Source: Flexibacter flexilis DSM 6793 (GTDB lineage Bacteria > Bacteroidota > Bacteroidia > Cytophagales > Flexibacteraceae). From it: a DNA stretch of 64,000 bases. The stretch lies in the NCBI RefSeq assembly GCF_900112255.1, contig NZ_FOLE01000002.1:565854-629853 (forward strand), read 5' to 3'. Position numbers and translations under genes: made by a program. Position 1 is the stretch's first letter; each line of letters begins with the position of its first letter. Below, in pieces: positions 43,714 to 53,072 of this stretch. The notes under the pieces were generated by a model. The model was not told where the DNA came from. It worked only from the letters and a program-made list of their open reading frames with translations, and searched no databases.

Positions 43714-44568
43714 TTACTGAGCAGGGGTAGAAAGAATATCACCCAAGTTAGTTATGCCATTAGCATAAAGTTTAATGTTTGTAACTTTATTAGTTGTAGA
43801 CGTAGATGGATCTAAACGGAAAATATAATTTTTATTATCACCTGATTTAGTTGCCAAATAATCTTCCATTACAAAATTTGCACTGATAGATCCATCAGTT
43901 GTTGGGTATAAGTTTGGAATGTCAATAACACCACCATCACCGCTGTAAGCAATAACAACAGTTGGTTCGATACTTACAGACGTTAGTTTACCCAAGCCAG
44001 TACCTTTGTCATAGTTAGCGGTGTTGTAAATTACACGCACTTTGTTATCTGCTGGCAACAAGTTTGTTCCAGCAGGCTCAACAGTAGGAAGACTTGGGTT
44101 GATTGTAAAATTACCATAGATACGAGCCTGAAGTGTAGCTGATTTTGGATATACCGCAACTTTAGAAGCAGCAAATTGTACTTGATCAGAATCACCAGCT
44201 GCTACAGTTGGAGTAAGATCTGATGTAAAGTTTACAGTAGAATAACCAGATACCTTTACAAAGCCACTTACAGTACCTGGAGATACGTTCGTGAATGTAG
44301 CAATACCGTCTTCTGTTACAGGAGCAGAAGATACTTTACCACTTGCGCTTGTAATCGTAACTACAGCACCAGCAACACCCGCAACTTTACCGCCAGTAGC
44401 ACTAACTGGGTTTACAACTTGTACTGAGTAAGTAATTTTAATACGTCCGTTAGGTACGTTGTTTTCTGCCACTACTGCAGGAGGGTTTACATCTTCATTG
44501 TCGCAAGATGCTGTGAAAAGCATACCACCCATCATAAGTGCCAAAACGTAGCTGTTTAATTTTTTCAT
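43714..44568 (-). CDS. Lipoprotein with a carboxypeptidase-regulatory-like domain
   Basis: The 284-residue protein has a lipoprotein signal ending in FTASCDN. The next part (residues ~40-125) follows the beta-sandwich pattern of CarboxypepD_reg-like domains (VAGVAGAVVTITSASGKV, EDGIATFTNVSPGTVSGFV). The rest is rich in Thr, Ser, Asn and Pro. Codon choice favours A/T-ending codons (GTA, ACT, GCA) unlike many neighbours, which in this window is also seen in the likely well-expressed aceA and pckA. It lies alone between two terminator-like regions. Function unknown; probably surface-exposed. Confidence 0.7.
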   Translation of the reverse strand: MKKLNSYVLALMMGGMLFTASCDNEDVNPPAVVAENNVPNGRIKITYSVQVVNPVSATGGKVAGVAGAVVTITSASGKVSSAPVTEDGIATFTNVSPGTVSGFVKVSGYSTVNFTSDLTPTVAAGDSDQVQFAASKVAVYPKSATLQARIYGNFTINPSLPTVEPAGTNLLPADNKVRVIYNTANYDKGTGLGKLTSVSIEPTVVIAYSGDGGVIDIPNLYPTTDGSISANFVMEDYLATKSGDNKNYIFRLDPSTSTTNKVTNIKLYANGITNLGDILSTPAQ

Positions 44569-44671
44569 AATACTGAAAAGGAGAAATTGGTTTGAAAAAT
44601 TAAAATAGTTGATTGTGAAAAGTATTCGCCATAAAAGGCATTACGGCCACAATGTTAAACAAAAAAATGTA

Positions 44672-45709
44672 TTATAACGTATTTTTATACCTGAAAAATT
44701 GATTTTCTTTGATATTTTCTACGGAAGTAGGCTTTTGGGGTAAGATAGGCGCAGCAATACCATTACCAAAGTTTTCGTTACCAACGAACTGCATTGCCTC
44801 ATCCCAGTAATTTTCCTGTACAAACATTTGTAGCAGTTGACTACCGCCTTCCACCACTATCGCCTGAATTTTATGCAAATACAAGGCCTCTCCTATCTGA
44901 ACAGCACTAGTGCGTTCTGTGTGTAGAGCAATGTATTCCACCATTTCCGATGAGTGTTCGGGCAATTCCTTACAAAGAACCAATGTGCGTTGCTTTCCGT
45001 CAAAAAGATGCAAATGGCGCGGCAAACGATTATGCCAATCCAGCACCACGCGCACAGGATTACGGCCTTGCCAGTCGCGGGCATTAAGTTGCGGATTATC
45101 ATAAAATGCTGTTTGCGTCCCGACCAAAATTGCGTCTTCTTCCGTGCGCCATTTGTGTACGAGTTTACGTGCCAGTGCATTGCTAATCCATTTAGAATCA
45201 AAGTTTTCTCGCGCTACAAAACCGTCTGGCGTTTGTGCCCATTTGAGCGTAATGTACGGACGTTTTTTTTCCATAAAACACAAAAAACGGCGATTCAACT
45301 CACGCCCTTCAGCTTCCAAAATACCCGTAATTACTTCTATTCCAGCGTTTCGCAACTTGTCGAGGCCTTTGCCAGCCACTAACGGATTGGGGTCGTAGTT
45401 ACAAACCACCACGCGCCGCACGCCACTACTCACCAACAAATCCGCGCAAGGTGGCGTTTTGCCAAAATGCGAGCATGGCTCAAGTGTTACATAAACCGTT
45501 GCTTCTTGGAGTAATTCTTTATTAGTAACACTGTTTACAGCGTTTACTTCGGCGTGCGCCTGTCCGTAACGTTTGTGCCAACCTTCGCCAATAATCTGAC
45601 CATTGGCTACAATCACGCAACCGACCAAAGGGTTTGGACTGACGTGTCCCGCGCCCAACGTGGCCAACTCTAAGGCACGGCGCATATATAATTCGTGATT
45701 TTCTTCCAT
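44672..45709 (-). CDS. ribD: Riboflavin biosynthesis deaminase/reductase
   Basis: This bifunctional enzyme deaminates and then reduces the pyrimidine intermediate of riboflavin synthesis. The N-terminal zinc deaminase domain shows SPNPLVGCVIV, the zinc ligand and catalytic Glu in HAEVNAV, and the two Cys ligands in EPCSHFGKTPPCADLL. The C-terminal reductase domain starts near RPYITLKWAQTPDGFVA. I start at the ATG at 45709 (345 residues); the longer frame uses a TTG. It follows the UbiA gene by 40 bases on the same strand, a likely operon. No FMN riboswitch is seen. Confidence 0.95.
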   Translation of the reverse strand: MEENHELYMRRALELATLGAGHVSPNPLVGCVIVANGQIIGEGWHKRYGQAHAEVNAVNSVTNKELLQEATVYVTLEPCSHFGKTPPCADLLVSSGVRRVVVCNYDPNPLVAGKGLDKLRNAGIEVITGILEAEGRELNRRFLCFMEKKRPYITLKWAQTPDGFVARENFDSKWISNALARKLVHKWRTEEDAILVGTQTAFYDNPQLNARDWQGRNPVRVVLDWHNRLPRHLHLFDGKQRTLVLCKELPEHSSEMVEYIALHTERTSAVQIGEALYLHKIQAIVVEGGSQLLQMFVQENYWDEAMQFVGNENFGNGIAAPILPQKPTSVENIKENQFFRYKNTL

Positions 45710-45749
45710 TTTTGGGTAATCTACTAACCTTATCGGTTCAATATTCTTT

Positions 45750-46634
45750 TTAAACAAAAAGCATCGTCACCACGCCCAACAGCATGAGTATTTTGCAAAA
45801 GCTGCTCAAATACCGATAATCTCGGATTTTGTCGGCGGCTACCAGTTTTCGGATAAAATAAACGAGCGGCAAAGCCAGCCCCAGCAAATAATACATCGCC
45901 AAAGTGGGCAACTTGTACGCGCCAATCGGCAGTCCCAACCCAAAACCGACGGCCAGCACCACCAAAAGCCATTTGGTACGGCGTATGCCCCACACGATGG
46001 GCAGCGTGCGACAACCGTAACGCGCATCGCCGCGCATATCTTCCATGTCTTTGACGATTTCGCGAATCAGCGAAACCAAAAACGCATAACCCGCAAACAA
46101 GCCAATCATTAACAACCTATTTTGGAAATAATAAGCAGGCAACCACACCGCCAAAGCCGACATAGCCGCCACCGCCACATTGCCCCAAAGCGGTTGGCGT
46201 TTGAGAAAATTAGAATAAAACCACAGCACAAAGGCCGACCCTGTTACGATAAGTCCCATTTTTGTACCCAACCCAAAAGCCAAGAAAATGCCTAAAAATG
46301 TGCAGATTAGGTGTAAAACAATGGCAATACGGCGTTTGAGATGGCGGTCGATGACCACGCGACTGGGTTTGTTGATAATGTCTATTTTGATGTCGTAATA
46401 ATCGTTGATAATGTAGCCGCCTGCCGTTACGAGCACCGTTGCGGCAATCAGCATCCACAGCGAAGGTTTGAGCAATTGCGGTAGCCAATCCGTTCCCGCA
46501 GGCCGAACCACCACGCCCACAATGGCTTGCGTGAGTGCCACAATCAGCAAATTGGTGGCGCGTACCAGTCGCAAAATGGCAGGCAACGAAAAATTTTGGG
46601 GTTGTTGTTGGTTGGATTGGATACGGCTGTACAT
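45750..46634 (-). CDS. UbiA-family prenyltransferase
   Basis: This 294-residue integral membrane enzyme has about eight or nine helices. It carries the two Asp-rich motifs of the UbiA family, NDYYDIKID (about residues 77-85) and REIVKDMEDMRGD (about 191-203), which bind Mg2+ and the prenyl diphosphate. Bacteroidota homologues are usually named geranylgeranylglycerol-phosphate geranylgeranyltransferase or 4-hydroxybenzoate prenyltransferase; the substrate cannot be read from sequence. It leads a short operon with ribD. The promoter is at 46673-46702. Confidence 0.9.
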   Translation of the reverse strand: MYSRIQSNQQQPQNFSLPAILRLVRATNLLIVALTQAIVGVVVRPAGTDWLPQLLKPSLWMLIAATVLVTAGGYIINDYYDIKIDIINKPSRVVIDRHLKRRIAIVLHLICTFLGIFLAFGLGTKMGLIVTGSAFVLWFYSNFLKRQPLWGNVAVAAMSALAVWLPAYYFQNRLLMIGLFAGYAFLVSLIREIVKDMEDMRGDARYGCRTLPIVWGIRRTKWLLVVLAVGFGLGLPIGAYKLPTLAMYYLLGLALPLVYFIRKLVAADKIRDYRYLSSFCKILMLLGVVTMLFV

Positions 46635-46672
46635 ATTTTTGGTAGCGGGGAAAGTGGTATGGCAAATGGCAG

Positions 46673-46702
46673 CAAATATAACAAAGGATTGATGCAGCCC
46701 AA
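46673..46702 (-). promoter_or_regulatory. Putative promoter of the UbiA-ribD operon
   Basis: On the minus strand TTG (46702-46700), a 19-base spacer and TATATTTG (46680-46673) match the consensus. The leader would be about 35 bases. Confidence 0.5.
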
Positions 46703-46781
46703 CGCCTCATTGCAAATACTTGCTGCGATTCTTTCTCTAAATTTTCTTAGGTTTGGGTAAAATTTTCGGGACAAATTAGAA

Positions 46782-47372
46782 ATGCTACAAATAGGAATTA
46801 CGGGCGGAATCGGGACAGGAAAAAGTTTGGTGTGTGCGATGTTTGCGGAATTGGGCGCACCCATTTACGACGCCGACACGGCAGCGCGTGAACTCATGAA
46901 CAACGACCCAACCATTAAAGAAGGTGTAATCAAACATTTTGGTGCGGAATGTTATAACTCCGACGGGCTTAATCGTGCGTATTTGGCTAAAATTGTTTTC
47001 TCTGACAGTCAGAAAGTTAAGGTGCTCAATGGCATCGTTCATCCGCGCGTAGGCGAGCATTACGTACAATGGCGCGAAAGCCAAACCGCTCCGTACATTT
47101 TGAAAGAAGCGGCCTTAATGTATGAGTCGGGTTCGTGGGAAATGCTCGACAAAGTGGCCGTAGTTACAGCCCCGCTACCCGTGCGGCTGGAGCGTATTCG
47201 CCGCCGTGACCCACACCGCACCGAAGCCGAAATCTTGGGAATTATTAGCAAGCAAATGCCCGAAGACCAGAAAATCGCGCGTGCGGATTACCTCATCAAC
47301 AACGACGGAGAAACGCCGCTTCAACCCCAAATCATGGCCTTACATCAGCGTTGGGCGCAAGGACAGTTCTAA
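46782..47372 (+). CDS. coaE: Dephospho-CoA kinase
   Basis: The enzyme adds the 3'-phosphate to dephospho-CoA, the last step of coenzyme A synthesis. The 196-residue product has the P-loop GITGGIGTGKS (residues 4-14), YDADTAARELM, and the lid-region RRDPHRTEAEI. Length is normal. It is 27 bases ahead of the AddB-like gene on the same strand, and divergent from the UbiA gene. Confidence 0.96.
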   Translation: MLQIGITGGIGTGKSLVCAMFAELGAPIYDADTAARELMNNDPTIKEGVIKHFGAECYNSDGLNRAYLAKIVFSDSQKVKVLNGIVHPRVGEHYVQWRESQTAPYILKEAALMYESGSWEMLDKVAVVTAPLPVRLERIRRRDPHRTEAEILGIISKQMPEDQKIARADYLINNDGETPLQPQIMALHQRWAQGQF

Positions 47373-47399
47373 CTTTTCTCTAAAAATCACGTCGCTTTT

Positions 47400-50330
47400 A
47401 TGATGCAAACTCCGTTTCTCAAACAACTGGCTCAGAGCCTTTTGGCCAAGCATGGCAACCAACTTTCAGATATTTGTTTGGTGTTCCCCAACAACCGCGC
47501 AGGCGTTTTTTTCAGGCGTTTTTTGTCCGAAAGCACCGACAAACCCGTTTGGTCGCCTGTGATTCTGAGTATCGGCGATTTGGTGGCGCGTCATTCGGCC
47601 TATATCAAACCCGACAAACTCACGCTGGCTTTTGATTTGTTTGAAGCGTATAACACACTTTTTAAGAAAAAATTTGGGCAAGAACAGACCTTCGAAAAGT
47701 TTTATTTTTGGGGAGAAATGTTGCTCAAAGATTTTGATGAAATAGATAAAAATCTCATCGACGCGGCGCGTTTATTCGAGGATTTGAGCGAACAAAAAGA
47801 GCTTGATTTTACGTTTGAAGATTTCTTGGACGAAGACCAAAAACATTTGATTCAATCGTTTTGGAGCAGCTTTCAGGCCGATCAGCGCGGTTCTGATTTC
47901 AGAGAGCAATTCCTGCAAATGTGGCGAATGTTGCCAGAAGTGTATGAGTTGTTCAAACAAAAGTTAGTCGAGAAAGGCCGCGCCTACGAAGGCATGATGT
48001 TTCGGGAACTTTCCGAAAAAATGCAAAACACAGATTTTACGCCATTGTGGTCAAACGTTATTTTTGCGGGCTTCAGTGTGCTCACGCGCTCGGAGTTGAA
48101 TTTGATAGAAGCCTTTGTAAAACGTGGCGGTGATGCTTTTTGGGACGTAGATGCGCATTATGTGAGCAGTTCGCGGCAAGAAGCGGGTATGCCTTTTCGG
48201 AAAATCGCTAAAAACCCGATACTCAAAAACACGTTGCCCGACCCACTGCCCAACCATTTTCAGCCCGAAACCGAAAGCAAGCAAATTGAACTTATCGGTG
48301 TTCCGCTACAAGCCGCACAAGGCAAAGTAGTCGGCGAATTGCTTTCGCAACTGCCTGCGCCAGATTTGCGCCTTAATACGTTGGTGGTGTTGCCGAGTCA
48401 GTCACTTTTGTTCCCGATGCTGCACGCATTACCCCAAAACATTGCCAGAATCAATGTTACGTTGGGTTATCCGATTCGTAGCACGCCCGTGTATAGTTTG
48501 TTTTTGCATTTGAGGTCTTTGCACAAAACCGCCAAAATCAGTGCCAACGGCAACGCCGCATTTTTCTACAAACCTGTTTTGGACTTGTTGCGCCACCCCT
48601 TTATTTTGTATTATAACAACATGAAGGCTGTGGCCAATATTCGCGACATTGAGGAAAGTAACCGTATTTATACTTCGCTTTTCAGGCTCAAAGAGCAAGA
48701 CGATTTTTATAGTTTGTTGTTCAGGCCGATAGCCGACACCGACGCGCTTTTTGAGTATTTGCTTACGCTTTTCCCAATGTTGGCCACGAGTATGCGCGGC
48801 AGCCTCAACGAAGACAGCCACACGATGGAAGAGGAATATTTGTTTGTGGCGTACACGCAAATTCAGGCGTTTCGGAACTTGCTCACGGAGCGAAAAATTA
48901 CGATTCCGCTCGAAAATGCGTGGGTTTTGCTCAAAAAAATGATTGAATCGTTGAGCATTCCGTTTCGTGGCGAACCGCTCGAAGGCTTGCAGGTAATGGG
49001 TTTGTTGGAAAGTCAAACGCTTGATTTTGAGAATATTATCATTCCTGCCATGAACGAAGGCCAGTTGCCGCCCACACCGCCGCAAGGTTCGTTTATTCCT
49101 ATCAATATTCGCCGCGCTTATGGGCTGCATTCGCCCGAAGAACACGACGCGCAATATGCCTATTATTTTTACAGGCTTTTGCATAAAGCAAAGCGTATCT
49201 ATCTGATACACAACACCGAATCGACCGCCGACCTGAAAAGCGAAATTAGCCGTTTGGCTTATCAGGTGCAGTTTGAATTGGGCTATCCCGTTACGATTCG
49301 GACGGCTTCGGCGCAGGCCATGCCGCTTGCCCCAACGCCGATAAGCATCCCGAAAACAGGCGAAGTAAAAGCATTGTTAGAGAATTTTTTAACCAAAAAT
49401 AATCAGGAAAAAAGACGTTTAACGCCTTCGGGTATCAATATGTACCTGAATTGTTCGCTGCAATTTTATTTTGCTCAAATTGCACAATTACAAGAACCTG
49501 AAACTGTTTCGGAAAGTATAGATGCAGCCACTTTCGGCAATTTGCTACACGAAACAATGCAGTATTTGTATGTGCGGTTGCGGGCAAAGAAAAAAAATAG
49601 AGATGTAGAGGCGCAAGATTTTGAAACGTTATTTAGCTGGATTCCAGAGATTTTTGCGGAAGTTTTTCGAAAAGAATTTGATATTCCGCAAAAAGAAGAA
49701 ATTATCTGGGAAGGTAAAAATCTGATTATCAGAAATGTAATTTACAAATATGTTCGCCAAATCCTGAAAATAGATAGCACGTACGCGCCGTTTGAGATTT
49801 TGGGCTTGGAAAGCGGCAAAGATTATCTACATGATTTCCCGCTTACAGTCGATGGGCAGCCGCAAGCCGTACAGCTCAAAGGCATCATTGACCGCATAGA
49901 CCGCAAAGGCAATTTGGTGCGCGTGTTGGACTACAAAACGGGGAAAGAAGAAATGTATTTTTCGGAGATGGAAGAGCTTTTCAAATCGGGGGTGCCCAAA
50001 AAAGCCATCATGCAGACGTTTTTTTATGGTTTGCTCTACTACGAAACGCAACCCGAAGCCCGCGACGCGGAAACGGTTTTGAATGTGGGGCTGGTGCTCA
50101 CGCGCGATCTTTTCGACAAAGAATATTCCGCCGAAAATTCCTATAAATTTGAAATGGGGGCAAAAGCTCCGCGCCAACGCCTGAGCGAAATCTCGCATCT
50201 TTTGCCCGAATTTAAACAGCTTTTGGAAGGGACGTTATCCGAAATTTTTGATGATACGCAGGCTTTTACCCAAACCGACGATTTATCGCGTTGTGTTTAT
50301 TGTGCTTACAAATCGCTGTGTCATAGGTAG
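47400..50330 (+). CDS. AddB-like PD-(D/E)XK exonuclease
   Basis: The 976-residue protein has the layout of AddB, the nuclease/helicase-like partner in AddAB double-strand break repair. The N-terminal helicase-like part includes ICLVFPNNRAGVFFRRF. The C-terminal nuclease has GIIDRIDRKG (D831) and LDYKTGK (D844, K846), the PD-(D/E)XK catalytic residues. The four Fe-S cysteines are visible: C685 in MYLNCSLQF and C965, C968, C974 in CVYCAYKSLC. No canonical Walker A is seen at the N-terminus. The AddA helicase gene is not in the window. Its last 48 bases overlap the convergent DinB-like gene. Confidence 0.9.
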   Translation: MMQTPFLKQLAQSLLAKHGNQLSDICLVFPNNRAGVFFRRFLSESTDKPVWSPVILSIGDLVARHSAYIKPDKLTLAFDLFEAYNTLFKKKFGQEQTFEKFYFWGEMLLKDFDEIDKNLIDAARLFEDLSEQKELDFTFEDFLDEDQKHLIQSFWSSFQADQRGSDFREQFLQMWRMLPEVYELFKQKLVEKGRAYEGMMFRELSEKMQNTDFTPLWSNVIFAGFSVLTRSELNLIEAFVKRGGDAFWDVDAHYVSSSRQEAGMPFRKIAKNPILKNTLPDPLPNHFQPETESKQIELIGVPLQAAQGKVVGELLSQLPAPDLRLNTLVVLPSQSLLFPMLHALPQNIARINVTLGYPIRSTPVYSLFLHLRSLHKTAKISANGNAAFFYKPVLDLLRHPFILYYNNMKAVANIRDIEESNRIYTSLFRLKEQDDFYSLLFRPIADTDALFEYLLTLFPMLATSMRGSLNEDSHTMEEEYLFVAYTQIQAFRNLLTERKITIPLENAWVLLKKMIESLSIPFRGEPLEGLQVMGLLESQTLDFENIIIPAMNEGQLPPTPPQGSFIPINIRRAYGLHSPEEHDAQYAYYFYRLLHKAKRIYLIHNTESTADLKSEISRLAYQVQFELGYPVTIRTASAQAMPLAPTPISIPKTGEVKALLENFLTKNNQEKRRLTPSGINMYLNCSLQFYFAQIAQLQEPETVSESIDAATFGNLLHETMQYLYVRLRAKKKNRDVEAQDFETLFSWIPEIFAEVFRKEFDIPQKEEIIWEGKNLIIRNVIYKYVRQILKIDSTYAPFEILGLESGKDYLHDFPLTVDGQPQAVQLKGIIDRIDRKGNLVRVLDYKTGKEEMYFSEMEELFKSGVPKKAIMQTFFYGLLYYETQPEARDAETVLNVGLVLTRDLFDKEYSAENSYKFEMGAKAPRQRLSEISHLLPEFKQLLEGTLSEIFDDTQAFTQTDDLSRCVYCAYKSLCHR

Positions 50331-50882
50331 TTCTGGCAAGTTTCGGTTTGCTTGCTGAATGTGGCGTTCGTTGTGCGTAATCAGAAATTCGAGTGCGTCG
50401 GAAAGGTACAAATGCAGAAACGGCGCAATCGAAATCGGGATACGGGCGCGTGTAATGTCGCGGTCGCGTGCCTGCAACAGCAGTTTTTGGAGTTGTTCTT
50501 GTTGGGCAATAAAAGTGGCTACGACGGCCAGCGCGTCGAGTTGAGGAGAAGGCGAATGTTTTTTAACGGCCTTGTAGTTTTTCTTCGATTGCGTAACGTC
50601 CATGGAGCGCACCGCCCAACGCCCCAGCCACGAGGTTTTAAGTAACTGATTTTCATTGCTTACCGCCGATTTTTGGATAGCTTTTTCAAACAAAGGCAAA
50701 TAATGAACACCGTAAGTATTGAGGTGTTCGAGGCATTGCGCCACGCTCCAACCACCTGAAGCAGAAGGCCATAGCAGTAAATCGGGCAAGGTATTTTGAT
50801 AAACAGTAATGGCCTGTTGCAAATGATTTTCGGTTTGGGCGTAAAGGCGGTCGATGAGCGAAAATTTATCTTGTGTATTCAT
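50283..50882 (-). CDS. DinB-like protein
   Basis: The 199-residue protein fits the DinB/YfiT four-helix-bundle family. It shows SGGWSVAQCLEHLNTYGVHYLP (seen as GGWSVAQCLEHLN), with the first metal-type His, and the C-terminal ALEFLITHNERHIQQ with H-x(3)-H spacing. Members bind a metal and several act as thiol transferases, but most have unknown roles. It is convergent with the AddB-like gene and overlaps it by 48 bases at the 3' ends. Confidence 0.8.
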   Translation of the reverse strand: MNTQDKFSLIDRLYAQTENHLQQAITVYQNTLPDLLLWPSASGGWSVAQCLEHLNTYGVHYLPLFEKAIQKSAVSNENQLLKTSWLGRWAVRSMDVTQSKKNYKAVKKHSPSPQLDALAVVATFIAQQEQLQKLLLQARDRDITRARIPISIAPFLHLYLSDALEFLITHNERHIQQANRNLPELPMTQRFVSTINTTR

Positions 50883-50971
50883 AACAAAGCATTGTTTGGG
50901 GTGAATGTTTCATTTTTACAAAGGCAAATTTCGGCCAAGCCAGCCATTTAATTTTTGGTAAAAACCAAGAT

Positions 50972-51547
50972 TTATATTTTGATGCTATTGAGCAACTTGC
51001 TGAAATTACTGGCATCAATGCCGATGTAGTCGGCCAAATATTTGTGCGGAACGATTTGCAAAATATGTGGGCTGCGCTGCAAAAGTTTACGAAATTTTTG
51101 TTCGGAAGAAAAGCATTGCAACTCTACCAGCCTTTCCAAAACGCCCGAAAATGCCCCAACTAATCCTTTGTGAATGAGTGTATTTATTTCTGGTCGGCTT
51201 TGGGCTAAGGCTTCTACTTGGCTGTATGGCGCACGCAAAAACACAGACGGCGTGAGCGTTTCGTAATAGTAGCGCGAAGGCGTGTGCATAAGCATCGCGT
51301 CCAACACGCCCCCAAAATTGCCTGTATAAGTAAATACCAGCGTGGCTTCGCGTTGGCTATCGTCCAGATAATAAAGGCGTTGCAGGCCTTCGACCACAAA
51401 ATACAAATGCTTTTCGGCCTCGCCCGCGCTGGTAAGCACGTGTTTGCGTTTGCTCTCAAAGGATTTGAACAAGCCAAAAAAATCTTCAAAATCTTGGGGC
51501 GTAAGCGGGTGTATCGCCGCGATGGTTTGCTGGAATAGACTTTTCAT
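50972..51547 (-). CDS. Crp/Fnr-family transcription regulator
   Basis: The 191-residue protein has an N-terminal cyclic-nucleotide-binding-like beta-roll (residues ~18-115, HLYFVVEGLQRLYYLDD and FGGVLDAML). The C-terminal region includes VPHKYLADYIGIDASNFSKL, the recognition-helix part of a winged HTH. The usual cAMP-contact residues are not evident, so the ligand is unknown. It is divergent from the TolC-adaptor-RND operon, with 160 bases between, which makes that operon its likely target. A minus-strand -7-like box TATTTTTG lies at 51570-51563. Confidence 0.87.
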   Translation of the reverse strand: MKSLFQQTIAAIHPLTPQDFEDFFGLFKSFESKRKHVLTSAGEAEKHLYFVVEGLQRLYYLDDSQREATLVFTYTGNFGGVLDAMLMHTPSRYYYETLTPSVFLRAPYSQVEALAQSRPEINTLIHKGLVGAFSGVLERLVELQCFSSEQKFRKLLQRSPHILQIVPHKYLADYIGIDASNFSKLLNSIKI

Positions 51548-51707
51548 TCAATCAAAATTTTTCAAAAATATAGCCAAAGCAATGCATATAAACGCAGTAT
51601 TTGCCTACTATTTTGAGGCTATCCAACAAATGTTCCCAAACAAGCCGTAGCCAGCCGCCAATTTTGCAACATCATTACACGATTGTACTCAATCACAAGC
51701 AAACAGT

Positions 51708-53054
51708 ATGATGTACGCACAAATTAGAACGGTAAAAACATTCCCCAAATCGCTGTTGGTCGGCTTGCTTTCGGCGGCGGCTTTGTGGCCAGCGCACGCC
51801 CAAGACTCTACCAAAGTCCTGACCTTAGAGCAGGCGGTTAGCACGGCTTTGCAATCCAACAAAAACATCAAGATTGCCACCCTCGACAAAAACGTAGCAG
51901 AGGCCAATTACAAACAAACCAACGCCATGTTTTTGCCGCAGGCCAATATTTCTTATACGGGTTTTACGACCAATAACCCGCTGAATGCCTTTGGTTTTAA
52001 GCTGCAACAGCAGTCCATTGCGCAGTCGGATTTTGACCCGCGCTTGCTCAACGACCCCGACCGCACCACCAATTTCTTGACCAAATTGGAAGTGCAACAG
52101 CCGCTTTTCAACATGGATATGTACATGATGCGAAAAGGCGCAAGCAAGCAAGTGGAGATTTACCAACACGGCATACAGCGCACGCAAGAACATATCACTT
52201 ACGAAGTAACCAAAGCCTATCAGCAGGTGCAAACGGCCTACAAAGCCGTTGCGGTGTTGGAAGAAGCCTTGCAAACGACCAAAGCCATGAACAAACTCGT
52301 TGGTGATTATTTGGCGCAAGGTTTGGTACAAAAGTCCGACGTGCTGAACACGCAAGTACACATCAGCACAACCGAAGCGATGCTTTCGGAAGCACGCAAC
52401 AACATCAAAAACGCGTCGGATTATTTGAGTGTACTCATGGGAACGCCTTCCAACTATGTTTATACCGTAGCCAGTGTTGCACCCGTAGCCGCGCCAGCCG
52501 CCGCCACTTTGCCCAACAATCGCGCCGACTTTTTGGCCATGAGCAAAGCCGCCGAAGCCTCCGAAATGATGACTAAGTCTATGAAAATGAGCTTTGTGCC
52601 GCGTCTAAATGCTTTCGGACAATATACTTTTAACGATAAAGACGCTTTGGGGTTTGGCTCAGATGCCTATATGCTCGGCGTGCAACTTTCGTGGAATGTG
52701 TTTGATGGAACAAAAACCAATCACGCCATCAAAGCCCAAAAGCTAAGTACCGAAAAATTGAGCAAACAATTAGAAGCACAAAAAGCTGAAAATCAAATGC
52801 TTTTGGATAAAACGTTGCGCGACATCGAAAACGCAGGTTTCACGGCACAACAATACCAATCGGCCATCAATCAGGCCACCGAAGCACTGACACTTTTGCA
52901 AAATCGCTTCAAACAGGGTTTGGCCAAAACAACCGACGTACTCATGGCGCAAAGCCAGCTTTCGCAACAAAAACTCATGTACGAGCAAAGTCAAATGAAC
53001 ATCAATATCCTGACGGCATACTTGCAATTCCTGACGGCTTCTTCTTCTAACTAA
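51708..53054 (+). CDS. TolC-family outer-membrane efflux protein
   Basis: This 448-residue protein forms the outer-membrane channel of a tripartite pump. It has a signal peptide (cleavage near AHAQD), then two repeats of the outer-membrane efflux domain, with long helical stretches (VLTLEQAVSTALQSNKNIKI; TDVLMAQSQLSQQKLMYEQ) and TolC-type strands (FTTNNPLNAFGFKLQQ). It is the first gene of a five-gene run, 18 bases before the adaptor gene. Confidence 0.92.
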   Translation: MMYAQIRTVKTFPKSLLVGLLSAAALWPAHAQDSTKVLTLEQAVSTALQSNKNIKIATLDKNVAEANYKQTNAMFLPQANISYTGFTTNNPLNAFGFKLQQQSIAQSDFDPRLLNDPDRTTNFLTKLEVQQPLFNMDMYMMRKGASKQVEIYQHGIQRTQEHITYEVTKAYQQVQTAYKAVAVLEEALQTTKAMNKLVGDYLAQGLVQKSDVLNTQVHISTTEAMLSEARNNIKNASDYLSVLMGTPSNYVYTVASVAPVAAPAAATLPNNRADFLAMSKAAEASEMMTKSMKMSFVPRLNAFGQYTFNDKDALGFGSDAYMLGVQLSWNVFDGTKTNHAIKAQKLSTEKLSKQLEAQKAENQMLLDKTLRDIENAGFTAQQYQSAINQATEALTLLQNRFKQGLAKTTDVLMAQSQLSQQKLMYEQSQMNINILTAYLQFLTASSSN

Positions 53055-53072
53055 AAATTATTTCGTCAAAAT

